A stretch of 64,000 bases of DNA from Lytechinus pictus (taxonomy: Eukaryota > Echinodermata > Echinoidea > Temnopleuroida > Toxopneustidae). Both the position numbers and the translations under genes were made by a program. The DNA lies in the NCBI RefSeq assembly GCF_037042905.1, contig NC_087247.1:44942420-45006419 (forward strand), read 5' to 3'. Numbering within the stretch: position 1 is the first letter of the stretch; the number at the start of each line of letters is the position of its first letter. Shown one piece after another: positions 32,101 to 44,100 of this stretch. The notes below the pieces were generated by a model. The model made no database searches. It was not told the DNA's origin and saw nothing but the letters and a program-made list of their open reading frames with translations.

Positions 32101-35100
32101 AACTTTCACCCCCGAGATTTCTACTTTCCTTCTAAAAAGATCTAGGGCCTAGCTCTAAATCATGTACATGGGATAAAACTTAATTTTCGACATTTCTACG
32201 CTCTCGTTGTTATTTTTAAAACAAGAATTCATCAAAAAAATGAAAAAATATTGTGAAAAGACGGAAGAGACTTGCCCGATGTTTACGCCGCCATCTTGTT
32301 TCTTATTGTATGGCAGTGTGTCCAAACTTCGCGCGTGTCCATACTTCGCGGACGGTCCTTATCTCAAAAACTAGCCAATATCCTTAAAATCTGACATCAT
32401 CAACGTGAAAAGCGACCTAAAATTACCGTATAATGAAAATTTCTTTAGGATGAGTTCAGTATTCATGAAAATATTGGCAAAAGATCGGCAAATTTGTCAC
32501 CGCTAGCGCCCGTTTTGAAGAAATCACAAGCATCACAATATCACCATTTTGCAAGCAGAAATCATCAAAAATGTGAGTTAAATGTGGTACTAACCGATTC
32601 CATAGCACTTTGCCATCAATCTGATTTAATTTTTCACTTTTTGAACTTGAGTTTTTGTTTAAATCTCCACAAAAGCTTAGGTGCGCGAAGTTAGGTCACA
32701 CTTTTCTGAACGGTTTTCCAGCACAGCCCGCATTCGCCGATCGGAATAGAATTTTGAGATCGCGATACCGGCGAAACCCCTTGACCTACTTTACATTTTC
32801 GTCCATGATTTTATAGTTTACGATCTTGCCGTCAATGTGGTAACTATTTCTTGAATTGGTTTTGTATAAATTATGAATATTTTGTGAACAAAATTAAGCC
32901 TGATGAATATTTTTGAAAAGTGCGCGAAGTTTGGACACCCCATCATACTTCCCCAACGTTACGCGACGCTCGCTTGGGATTTGTACATGAATTCACGTTT
33001 GAGCAATTTTGGGTCTGACATGCACTTTCATAATGTTGCGTAATTTCGTAACCGCGTACCCGGGCATCGCAAATTTGATCTCAAAAGTTGCGCGAGACTT
33101 GAAAGTAAAAAGTCAGCAAGCGGCGCAGTTAAGAAATTTCGCGCGGCGGATTAATCGCGAAAAATGTCGAAGGGGGGCAGATTATGCCCCCCCCCCCCCC
33201 CCCCCGGCCTTTTAGGGTTAAGGTTTTGAGGCCAAACTTCTGTAAATGGGCTAAATTATATTATTTGAGCTTTCGGCACTAAATAGACATATTATGGAAT
33301 AAAATTTATCACAAATTATAGAAGATATAAGTAGATACGCGTTTACTTACAGTCTGTTATTTTTCGCTATCTTGCCATCTTTGTGATCGTAGCCAAAGAT
33401 ACTAGACGCGTACGGTATAAAGGGCAACAATATCATGAGCAGTGCCAACTTAGATTTCAAAAAATACTTGCTTCGACCGATAAATATCATGAATTGTAAA
33501 ATACATGCATCAGTCGATAAATATCATGAAGTGATTATTATGCTGGAAAATAAAGAATTTTGATAACAAACAGATTAGGATCAGCCAGGTTCTTCTTCAA
33601 TCGCCGTCAGCGCAGCTACAACTAAGCGTACGAACGCATCAGCCAAACCACTGGCACGTACGTCCACATGCTCAGCTGTAGGTGACAGCGATCAAGCATT
33701 TTTTTTTCGGGGGCGCTCCAAGACATTTTCGCGGCGAATTCGCCTACCGCCCCCTTTTTTCCCCCTGATGAAAAAATTAATGCAGATGGTGTGACTTGTT
33801 TTCTCTTGCATTCCCTCTTTGCCAACCAGAGCCAGAGATGTTATAAGCAGAGCATCAGGTCAAATTCCTGCAGTTCCAGGGACAATTGATCAGCAGTCAC
33901 TCCTCACAGCAGCAGGGGCATGGGGAGTAGAGAATGCAATATATGCCTCAGCAGCTGCAGCAGAAGCTAGCATGGTAGAGAGAAGAGACCCTGGAATTTA
34001 CAATGAAGGTAAACCCACATCAAAAATTTATGTATAATGTGCTGATTATCACTTTTTTATACGCCCTTCCTACAGGACGTATTATGGTATCACACTTTGG
34101 TGTCCATCTGTCTGTCCGTTCTTTAACTTTTCCTTGTAAACGCGATAACTTCAGCGCTTAACTTAACCTAGGCTCATAAAGTATGATACTAGCATGGATC
34201 CCAGGAAGCCTATTGATTTTGAGGTCGAAAGGTAAAAGGTCAAGATCACAGTGACCTGTTTTCATCTTACCCTTCTAAAGTCAGTGTTCATGCGATAACT
34301 TTAGTTTAACTTAACCAAGGCTCATTTAATTTGGTTTGTTTGATACTAGCATAGATCCCAGGAATTCTATTGATTTTGAGGTCAGAAGGCCAAAAGTGAA
34401 GTCGCCACCTTCCACTTTTCTTGCTTGACCAATAACTTCATTTTCTGTGTTATAGGCGGGCGTATTATGTGCTCACCTTAGCGACACTCTTGTTATCAGT
34501 TATTTGGTGACCATGGAAGTTGGATTTCCTGATTCTTCCTCCTCACCCTCTTCAAAAGATGTTCAGTTGCATTTCCATGCATACATGTAGGAAATGGAAT
34601 GAAACGTGATTTATTCAAATTACTCTTTGAAATTGGTCTTTTTCATTCTAACCCTGATAATTGTATTACATTTTTCATACCATCAAGGATAGCATTACAA
34701 TTTACAGTATAATGGTATATTATGGCAAAAATCAGGGAAAAATCTTGCAGTTCTAACTTAAGTTTTTAACCAATTCTCATGAAATTTGGCACACACATTG
34801 GTTTCGGGGTAAAGATGTCCGAGATTCATATTTTGTGTGTGTTGGAAATCAAGTTGCCATGGTAATAACATTATATGCCCCAAATTAGGTAAAAATCTTG
34901 CAGTTTGTACTACTTCATCAGTTTTCAACCAATTCTTATGAAAATTGGCTCATGCATTGACGTTGGTCCTGAGGTGAGGATGTGCAGGGCATGTTTTTCC
35001 ATGTGTTGGAAATCGTGTTGCCATGGTAACAACACATGTAAAAAAAAAATAGGCAGAAATCTTGCATTCGTAATTACTTCATCTGTTTTTAACCAATCAT

Positions 35101-38100
35101 GATATTTAGCTCTCACATAGGTCTTAGGGTAATACTAGGCAAGACATATTTTTTTCTACGTGTTGGAAACTGTTGCCGTTTAAACAGTGTATGGTGGGGG
35201 TATTAATCACCTTCAGTTTAAATTTGTTGGCATGGTTCACACTTGATTTTGTGTATTTTCTCATAGTTCCAGGTGACTACAGTGAGGACAAGAAAGGCCG
35301 GAAAAGGGATAGAAGAAGAGATAGAAGGAGAGATCGAGATGAGGTATTGACAGATAATGGCTCTTTTTTTTTCCTTAAAGGAGAAATATATTGATTATGA
35401 ATGTGGTCTTATTATATATCAATGGAAAGGTAATGGTGTGGGGATTAACAGTGGGTCATTCAAAAATAACGAAAATAATACATAAGGTGAAAATCGCCCA
35501 TTAAAAAACGCTAAAATGCCTCTCCGAAATATGCCTCGCATCGGTCTCTGAATTGACTTGAATTTGATGATGTCACTTTCTGTATGAGAGGCGTGATTGG
35601 CTCTCCCACGTGAAGCTCCACTTGCATACAAAACCTGTTGCGAGGGTACGTTTTCTCCACACTGTCACTGAATACTTCGACCCAGAATTTTATCTAGATT
35701 TGGATTTTCAAATTGATGATTTAGAAGATGAAGAGAATGATGATGAAATGAACAACAAAGTGACGTAGTTGGAGGCAAATTGGGGGTAATTACGCCGATG
35801 ATGATGAGTCGGACAATTCAACTTGCAAGACGATCACATGCCGATTCGCTACCAACTCATGCAGCTGCTAAGTGCTAGCTACACTGCGCGGGCCAAATTG
35901 AATTCATGAAAATGAATTACCACACTGTCCAGACAGAGTCTCTTACCTCTGTGACTATGAAACAGGAATATAATTATAAAACTGTACTTACAAACAAGTG
36001 AATGTAATCCGAACCTGAAGGCAAATCAACTCAACGAATAGCAGCAGACGATATGCACCGACGATAAACTTCATGTGGCTGGGATAGATTGTCACTCGTT
36101 CTGTTAGATGTAATTTTTATCTCATTAATTTGACAAAATTATGAAACTCGGGGAATTTTTTATCTATATAAAAATATAGTAACGTCTCGTATTATTTTTT
36201 TAAATTACGATAAAACCTTTTTTGAAGGAAAACGTTGAGGTAAATTAAAGTTAGATGTAAAATATCATCCCCAGTATGCGCAGCTCGTATATGTGATTGT
36301 AAACAAAATCACAAACATGCCGTATTGCTTGCTCGCCTTGGCTGATAGAGTAGATCTATGCACGTGTTGCACAGCTCTCAATCAGCAAGCTAAGGCGAGC
36401 AAGGAAGGAATACCGGTACACGTGTTTGATACAAGCTACGCATGTTCGATGATCTTTTACATCAAATTTTAATTTACCTCAACGTTTTCCTTCAAAAAAG
36501 GTTTTATCGTAATTTAAAAAATAATACGAGATATTACTATATTTTTATATAGATAAATAATTCCCCGAGTTTCGTAATTTTGTCAAATTAATGAGATAAA
36601 AATTACATCTAACAGAACGAGTGACAATCTATCCCAGCCACATGAAGTTTATCGTCGGTGCATATCGTCTGCTGCTATTCGTTGAGTTGATTTGCCTTCA
36701 GGTTCGGATTACATTCACTTGTTTGTAAGTACAGTTTTATCATTATTTTCCTTCTTCATAGTCACAGAGGTAAGAGACTCTGTCTGGACAGTGTGGTAAT
36801 TCATTTTCATGTATTCAATTTGGCCCGCGCGGTGTAGCTAGCACTTTAGCAGCTGTATGAGTTGGTAGCGAATCGGCATGTGATCGTCTTGCAAGTTGAA
36901 TTGTCCGACTCATCATCATCGGCGTAATTCCCCCAATTTACCCCCAACTACGTCACTTTGTTGTTCACTTCATCATCATTCTCTTCATCTTCAAAATCAT
37001 CAATTTGAAAATCCAAATCTAGATAAAATTCTGGGTTTTCTTTCATTTGGGGATCGAAGTATTCAGTGACAGTGTGGAGAAAACGTACCCTCGCAACAGG
37101 TTTTGCATGCAAGTGGAGCTTCACGTGGGAGAGCCAATCACGCCTCTCGTACAGAAAGTGACGTCATAAAAAATCCCCAATTTCGGGGACGTAATTCTGC
37201 GTGTTTGAAGCATTCAGAGAGAGAACTTTAAACTATCAATTAACTGAGTTCCATCGGTCTCCATGATAAATGATGAACACCATCGTGTTCTCCTTATTTT
37301 CTCCTTTAATTTGATATATGATTCTCCATTTTTACGATTTTCAATATATTTCTACTTTAAAGGGATGGTCCGGGCTGGAAGTATTTATAGCTAAATAAAT
37401 AGAGTAGAATTCACTGAGCAAAATGCCCAAAATTTCATCAAAATCGGATAACAAATAACAAAGTTATTGAATTTTAAAGCTTAGCAATGTTTTGTGAAAA
37501 CAGTCGTCATAAATATTCATTAGGTGGGCTGATGATGTCACATCCCCACTTGTTCTTTTGTATTTTATTACCGGTATATGAAATTACCGTAAGTAACGGA
37601 CTATAAACTGCACCCGTGGATTAACAGGACCCCCAACTTTGGACTAAAAAAAAAAAAAAAATCCTCACATTATATTTGAGGTACGAAGAAACAAAAACTA
37701 AGTTAATGATTTCAAAGTATCCAAAGAGATTACCGGTATGCGGAAATCTGCTGTTCTTGATCAATTCATCTACAAATGTTTGCAAGAAAGAAAGGTCCTG
37801 ACAATATTGGCCACTTACACACTCACCTCACAGTCACAGTGTACACACACACAGCACTGCCGTTCTTGTACATTGCAAACTACGATACGGTACCAGTACA
37901 TCTTATCAAATAATGATCTGTGTCTTTCCCGCAGTAGGAGGAAGAAACATTCACATTTCTTGCATCACAAACTCACAATCACTTTCAGAATTTGTCTAGC
38001 ATTCGATGTCTTAGCATGAATTTTGGATACGGGATTACAGGAAGATTCAAGAAACAAAGAAATTGGCATTTTTTACAGTTGTTTTGACGGCTTTGTGCCG

Positions 38101-41100
38101 TCTCTCTCGTTGCGTGGTGTACATGGTATCTTATGAAAAGCAAACGGGAAAGAAAAAATAAGCTGGCGCGAAGCGGGACTTTGGAGGGTTAAAATGAATA
38201 GCGCCAGCTTAAGTCGCACTATACCGTAACCACAATACAACGCAAGCTAGCTCAGCTCTCGCGCTCGCTCAGCTCTGACAAAATATTACCGAGTATGCTT
38301 GGCTTCTCTTTGAACTTAGCCAGGGAATTTCGCTGCTTTGAACCGAGAATAAAAGTCGAAATTAGTGTCATGTAGAAGGTGGGTGCGTTTGTTATGGACA
38401 GTATTTGATAAAATCGTAATAATCGCTTCTCATTACCCGCGGCTCATACCCCTCTAAACGACATTGCCCTGGGCGGCTACGCCCGGCCACTCGATGTGTT
38501 GTGAGCTGGCAGACGTCTTACATGTTCGGGAAGGGTTACGACGGGCTGGCTCAGACCCGTCACCGTGGATGTGGATAAACCGCACCCCCGACTTTTGCTT
38601 CTATCCCGCAGAGAAAAAGGTGCGGTTAATAGACCGTTACTTACGGTAGGTTTATTAAAAATTTTTCCTCCAAGAACTAGAAAAATTGGATTGACAACTG
38701 ATTTAGTGCATTAGATATTGATTGCTGCAACTTATATCATTATAAGGGAGACATATTATTCACACAAGTATGAAATAATGAAAGAAATATGATTTTATGT
38801 AATAACATAAGAAAACGGAAAGTGGGGATGTGACATCATCAGCCCACCTAATAAATATTCATGACGGCTGTTTTAAAAAATATTGCTAAACTTTAAACTT
38901 CAATAACTTTATTATTTGTTATCCGATTTTGATGAAATTTTCGGCATTTTGCTCAGTGAATTCTTCTCTATGCATTAAGATAAAAATATTTCCAACCCGG
39001 ACCATCCCTTTAACCCTAAATCTCCCGGGTATTTTGATTCTTGTCATTCCCGGGGGGGGGGGGGGGGGGGCATTATGGCCCCCCTTAAGATCTCGGCCGC
39101 GGATTGCGCGATCACAACAAAAAATTGCATGATGGTAGAGAATGACGTAATCTACGCAGTTGCATTGGTAAATTTCACTGAATTCATATATTTTTATTTT
39201 ATATGAATTAATTATGCTAATTTATTCATGAAATTATACTTTTTGCTCTGATTTACTAAATAAAGCCCCTAGAATGCTATTTTTTGGTGAAAATATTCTT
39301 AATAGCATTCCTAACAATTGTGAATGAAAAAAATTCCGGTACCAAGACCGATTTTTTATGTATTTTATTGTTTTTTTAATTTCTTATGTATTTCTTTGTT
39401 TTTTTATTGTTTTTTCGATGGAAATCGTCCCAGACTTAATTCTGATCATAAACAAGGCAAAATTAATTAAGTTCAATCAGTAAAAGTAGAAATAATGATA
39501 CATTTATGAATTTTGGCTAATAGTACACAATCTGCATTGGATTTGTACATGAAATCACATTTATGAGCAATTTGGGGTCTGACATGCACTTACATAATGT
39601 TGCGTAATGTCGTAACCGCGTACCCGGGCGTCACAAATTTGATCTCAAAATTTGCGCGAGACTTGAAAGTAAAAAGTCAGTGAGCGGCGAGGTCAAACAA
39701 TTTTGTGCAGCAGATATATCGCGAAAATTGTCGAGGGGGGGGCCATTATGGCCCCCCCCCCCCCGGAGAATTAGGGTTAAAAGGGCATATGGTTGTGCTT
39801 TACATAGTGCATACCCTTCGAATGATCAGCCCACAAAGAGGATCTTAATATACCAGTAGAAGAAATCTTAAAGATATAGAATTTGATTTCAGCAAACTTC
39901 CATGGGTAATCTTTGTGGATATTAGGAATAAACCTTAAAATCATAGTGGCTTAGGGCAGAACCTCATGCTGCTCCTGTGGCAAATGAGGTACTTTCTTAC
40001 TTCACCAACCAGGATGATCACATACCCCAGAGAACAGTTAATATATTGTCTTTTCCCTTGTGATATGATGGCTTGAGTGAAGTTGAGTTTAAAAAAGAAT
40101 ATTCAGTTACAGATAATTACTAATGCTTTGTGTCTCAAATAAGAGATGAGGATGTTATGTCATTTTTCCCATTGAATGATTCTATATGCAGCTTTGATAG
40201 CAGTCAGTGTTCTGACATGTGACATATTTGTTTCTTTTATGTTAACAGCGAAAGCCGCCAGCGGACAGGCCATGTAGAACCATCCTCATCAAGCATCTAC
40301 CTGCTGAAGTTGATGAAATATATGTAAGTAGCTATATCAACAAGTTTTCTTTCAGAAATACAGACAAATGTAACAGAATGGGGAATTTGCATTATAAATA
40401 TGACAATGATAAGTTGTGTTTCTCTTTTAATTACAAGCTCTTTGTGTTAACCCTAAGAAGACTGATTCAGCCCCCCCCCCTTGACATTTTTCGCGATAAA
40501 TCTGCCGCACGAAATTTTTTGACCGCTTCACTCGCTGACTTTTTACTTTCAAGTCTCGCGCAACTTTTGAGACCAAAACTGTGACCCCCGGGTACGCGGT
40601 TTCAAAATTACACAACATTTTGTAAGTGCATGCAGACCCCAAATTGCTCAAAAACGTGAATTTGTGTACAAATCCAATGCAAATAGTGTTTTTAGCCAAA
40701 ATTCATAAAATGTATCATATTTTTCCTTTTACTGCTTAAAATCAATTAATTTTATCTTGTTTGTAGTCAGAATAAAGTTTCTGACAATTTCCATTGAAAA
40801 ACAATAAAAAACAAAAAGTCGAAAAACAAGGAATACATAAGAAATTTAGAAAAAAATAAAATACATAAAAAAATAAATGAGATGTTGACATTTTTTTTAA
40901 ATAAATTTAATCAGATTCCTATAATTTTTATGAAAATATTTGTTTTCATTTTTAATACCACAGTTTACATGATATAAAATTTGTACTTCCCTCTTTCTTT
41001 ATCGTTTAGTTGCGAGGGATACTTCAACTTTTTGGTGCCCCAATCCAGGATGTTAGACTGGTAAAGCACAAAGATTCAGGTGAGACATACAAGTACCATA

Positions 41101-44100
41101 CCATTTCATGAGAAATGGTTGGCCAAAGTCATGGAGTTGAAGGTTCATAAGCTAGACAGTGCACTGGTCATTTGGCTTTGATTATATGCGTGTTTCATTT
41201 CGGCCATTGCAATGCCAAACAAGGAACAATTTTTTTTTTTTTTTAAGAATTCTGAAACAAATACACTGATGAAGGAATCCCTTTGTACACATTTTCATTC
41301 TGCTCATCTTGGCATCAAATATCTGTATTAATCAGCTTTTTATTCGCAGGGGTTCTGAGAGGAGTCCAGGTAAGTCTTAAAATGAAAGTTTTTGTAAGTT
41401 TGCTGAATAGAATTAATGTATCTTATATCCTAGTGACTAGCTATTGGTGCATTAAACTTAATGACATCCTGTTGTCATGTTACTTGCAATGGTATATTTA
41501 TTTATCAGTTGAAGAAATTAATGTCATCAAAATAATTATCTTTGGCTAATATGAAAATTAGGTAGGAAGATTATTTTTGTATCACTGCAAGGTCATTTTG
41601 AATAGAAAGCTGAAGTTGTATTTCTATCTGTTAAAAAAATTATATACTTTGAGTAATTTACTATGTTCAAAGTAAAGAATAAATTTTGTTTACATTATTA
41701 CGGTAAACTGATTGCATAACTATTAATTATTTGTGAATAAATTTCTTCATCAGTGTTGTTTCAGTAAAAATTATTATTTTGCCAACTCACCATTTGGTCT
41801 CTTTTAATGGAAATATAACAAGATCTGAATGCAAATTTAAGAAAGGTGGTGTTGATGAAAAGATAAACCAACTTGCGATGACCAGAAGTGCCTGTCCTGC
41901 ATACAATACACTCAATAAGAAAGAGGGAAAGAGTGCTAAAGAAGTCAGTGAGTTGTGTGAATGCCTATCGACAAACACTCCTAACACTTTCCCTCTGGGT
42001 CCATTTGCTGGCCTCTCCTATATTACCCTCTCTAGGTGCATCAAGAGGCTTCGCTTTTGTGGAGTTCCAATTCCTTCCGGATGCCCAGCGATGGATGGAG
42101 GAAAACCAGGTTTTGTTATGATCGTGCCAGTCACGATGTTTTCTTCTCCCCGTGCTCCTTTAGTAGAGCTGTTGCTGCTTTTGAAGGCAGTCCACAAAAC
42201 AAGGGTTGCTGAGTATTGCTAGAGAAATGCTGAATATGGCCCTTAGATTGTCCAGCTATATTAATGATAGGAAGATTTAGGATATGATTTTAAAAGATGT
42301 GGGTTCCTTCAATGACTTTGAACAAGTTATCATTAATTTAAGAATAACAACAAACCACAAGTGAAATCCAAAACATTATGCTATTACATGAAAAACATGG
42401 AAAATACTTTGATCATGAACTTGTTTTTTAAAATAAGAAAAGCTTTAATCTGGTCCTTTTACCTTTGAGAGGAGGGATGTGGATAAGAACTCTTCGTATC
42501 AAATCCAAATATGCAATTAAGAACCAATTACAAAATCAATTTCAGAACAAATAGTGCATACAAACATGCAACTTTCATGTTTCAAGCGGAAAAAGAACCT
42601 TATTAATGGATAAACAAACAGTTGGCTTGACTGCATTTACACTACATGCACATGAGCACAAAGCCTACAGAGAACTGCCACAGAGTGTATCAAAGGGATA
42701 AATGAGGTAGGATATCAATAATGGGAGGGGAGGGGATAGATCCTGGAAATGAAGAAAGAGAGAGAGAGAGATTCCAAGATGGGCAGATGATTACAAGATA
42801 TAAACAGATAGTATCAGAATAGCAACCATAGTTTCCACGCGAGGATCAAATTCAAATCCACAGAACTGAAATAAATTTTGTGAGAGAAAACCGCCAAATA
42901 TGAATATCTGATCAAAATGGTAAAAGGTCAATTGCTATGCTGCTATATTCATTTCAGATGTACCAAAGAAGTTGTAAAACTACAATGCCTGATTATTGCA
43001 TGAAAGAAATTATTTTGTAATCATTTGCCTATGAAGTGTTCAAAGAGGATTTTCTTTTTATGGAAGATGCGATTTTCCCTTATGATATTGCCTAGATTGT
43101 TTGCTGCTAAGCCAAACCTCTTTGAAGATTTTTTTTTCTTTACAAAAAAAAAATACCCATGTATTTCATTTTATCTTGCCACCCTTGCTTTAATTCATCA
43201 GACAGGTCAAAGAATCGTGATATATTTGAATTTATTGGTTTGTACAAAGAGGTTTGACTTGTTTTTCTTTTTGACCCTGTTATTTTTGAGAACATTGACT
43301 TGATTTATGTAGTCTGTAATCAAGTATGTTCTCCTAGGAGGATTTTTTGAAAGGTTTTTAGAATGGCTGGTTTCAAATGAGATTCATGCCAGTTTGGAGA
43401 CTGATTATGCATGTCTTTTTAATGTGTTTTCATCATTCAACTATTTTTATTTAAGTAACCTGGAAGTCAACATTTTGAGGAAACCTAAATAAAAATTCTA
43501 CAATCCTACCACTCCCCCCTAAAAAAAGATAACAATTGATGACAGACAGACAGAAAAGGAATAAAAGATCAAGATGCATGTTTCCATTATAAACTTTTAT
43601 TTACGGTATCCAATATCTTCCCCCAAGAATGTGATTTATTCATTCCCGTGCAAATAACTTGTCATTATAGATTGATAACCAAATTAGTTTTTTTTTTTTT
43701 GCTCTTTGCCGAAGTACTTGATAGAGATTTAAATTGATGAAAGAAATCCGATACTAAATTTTTTTTCCCAAAATGAAAATAAAGACTGCGTGATCAGGAA
43801 ACAGGCTGCTCATCTCTTTGGATTCACAGTCATTTCTTCAGGAGAATGATAGTGTTGTACCATGTACTTATTTTGTGTTTGTTTCTTCCATGTGTGTGTT
43901 ATTCTGGCAGGGAACTTTGGTGATAGGAAGTGGGCGTGCTTCACTCACCTACAGCAAGAGCAGAGGGGATGAAGACTGGTTCTGCTCACAGGTAAATCAA
44001 AGCTTTATTTAGATATAAATGTGAAAAATGAAATATATTGTGGTTGCATCAAGATGCTATAATCTACAAAGAAAATTTAGTATAGAACAGATACTACAAC

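Noticed and set aside
41779-42222. 147-codon frame as a separate gene
   Set aside because: It overlaps RBM exon 6 in another frame; exon 6 itself gives the RRM1 sequence SRGFAFVEF.
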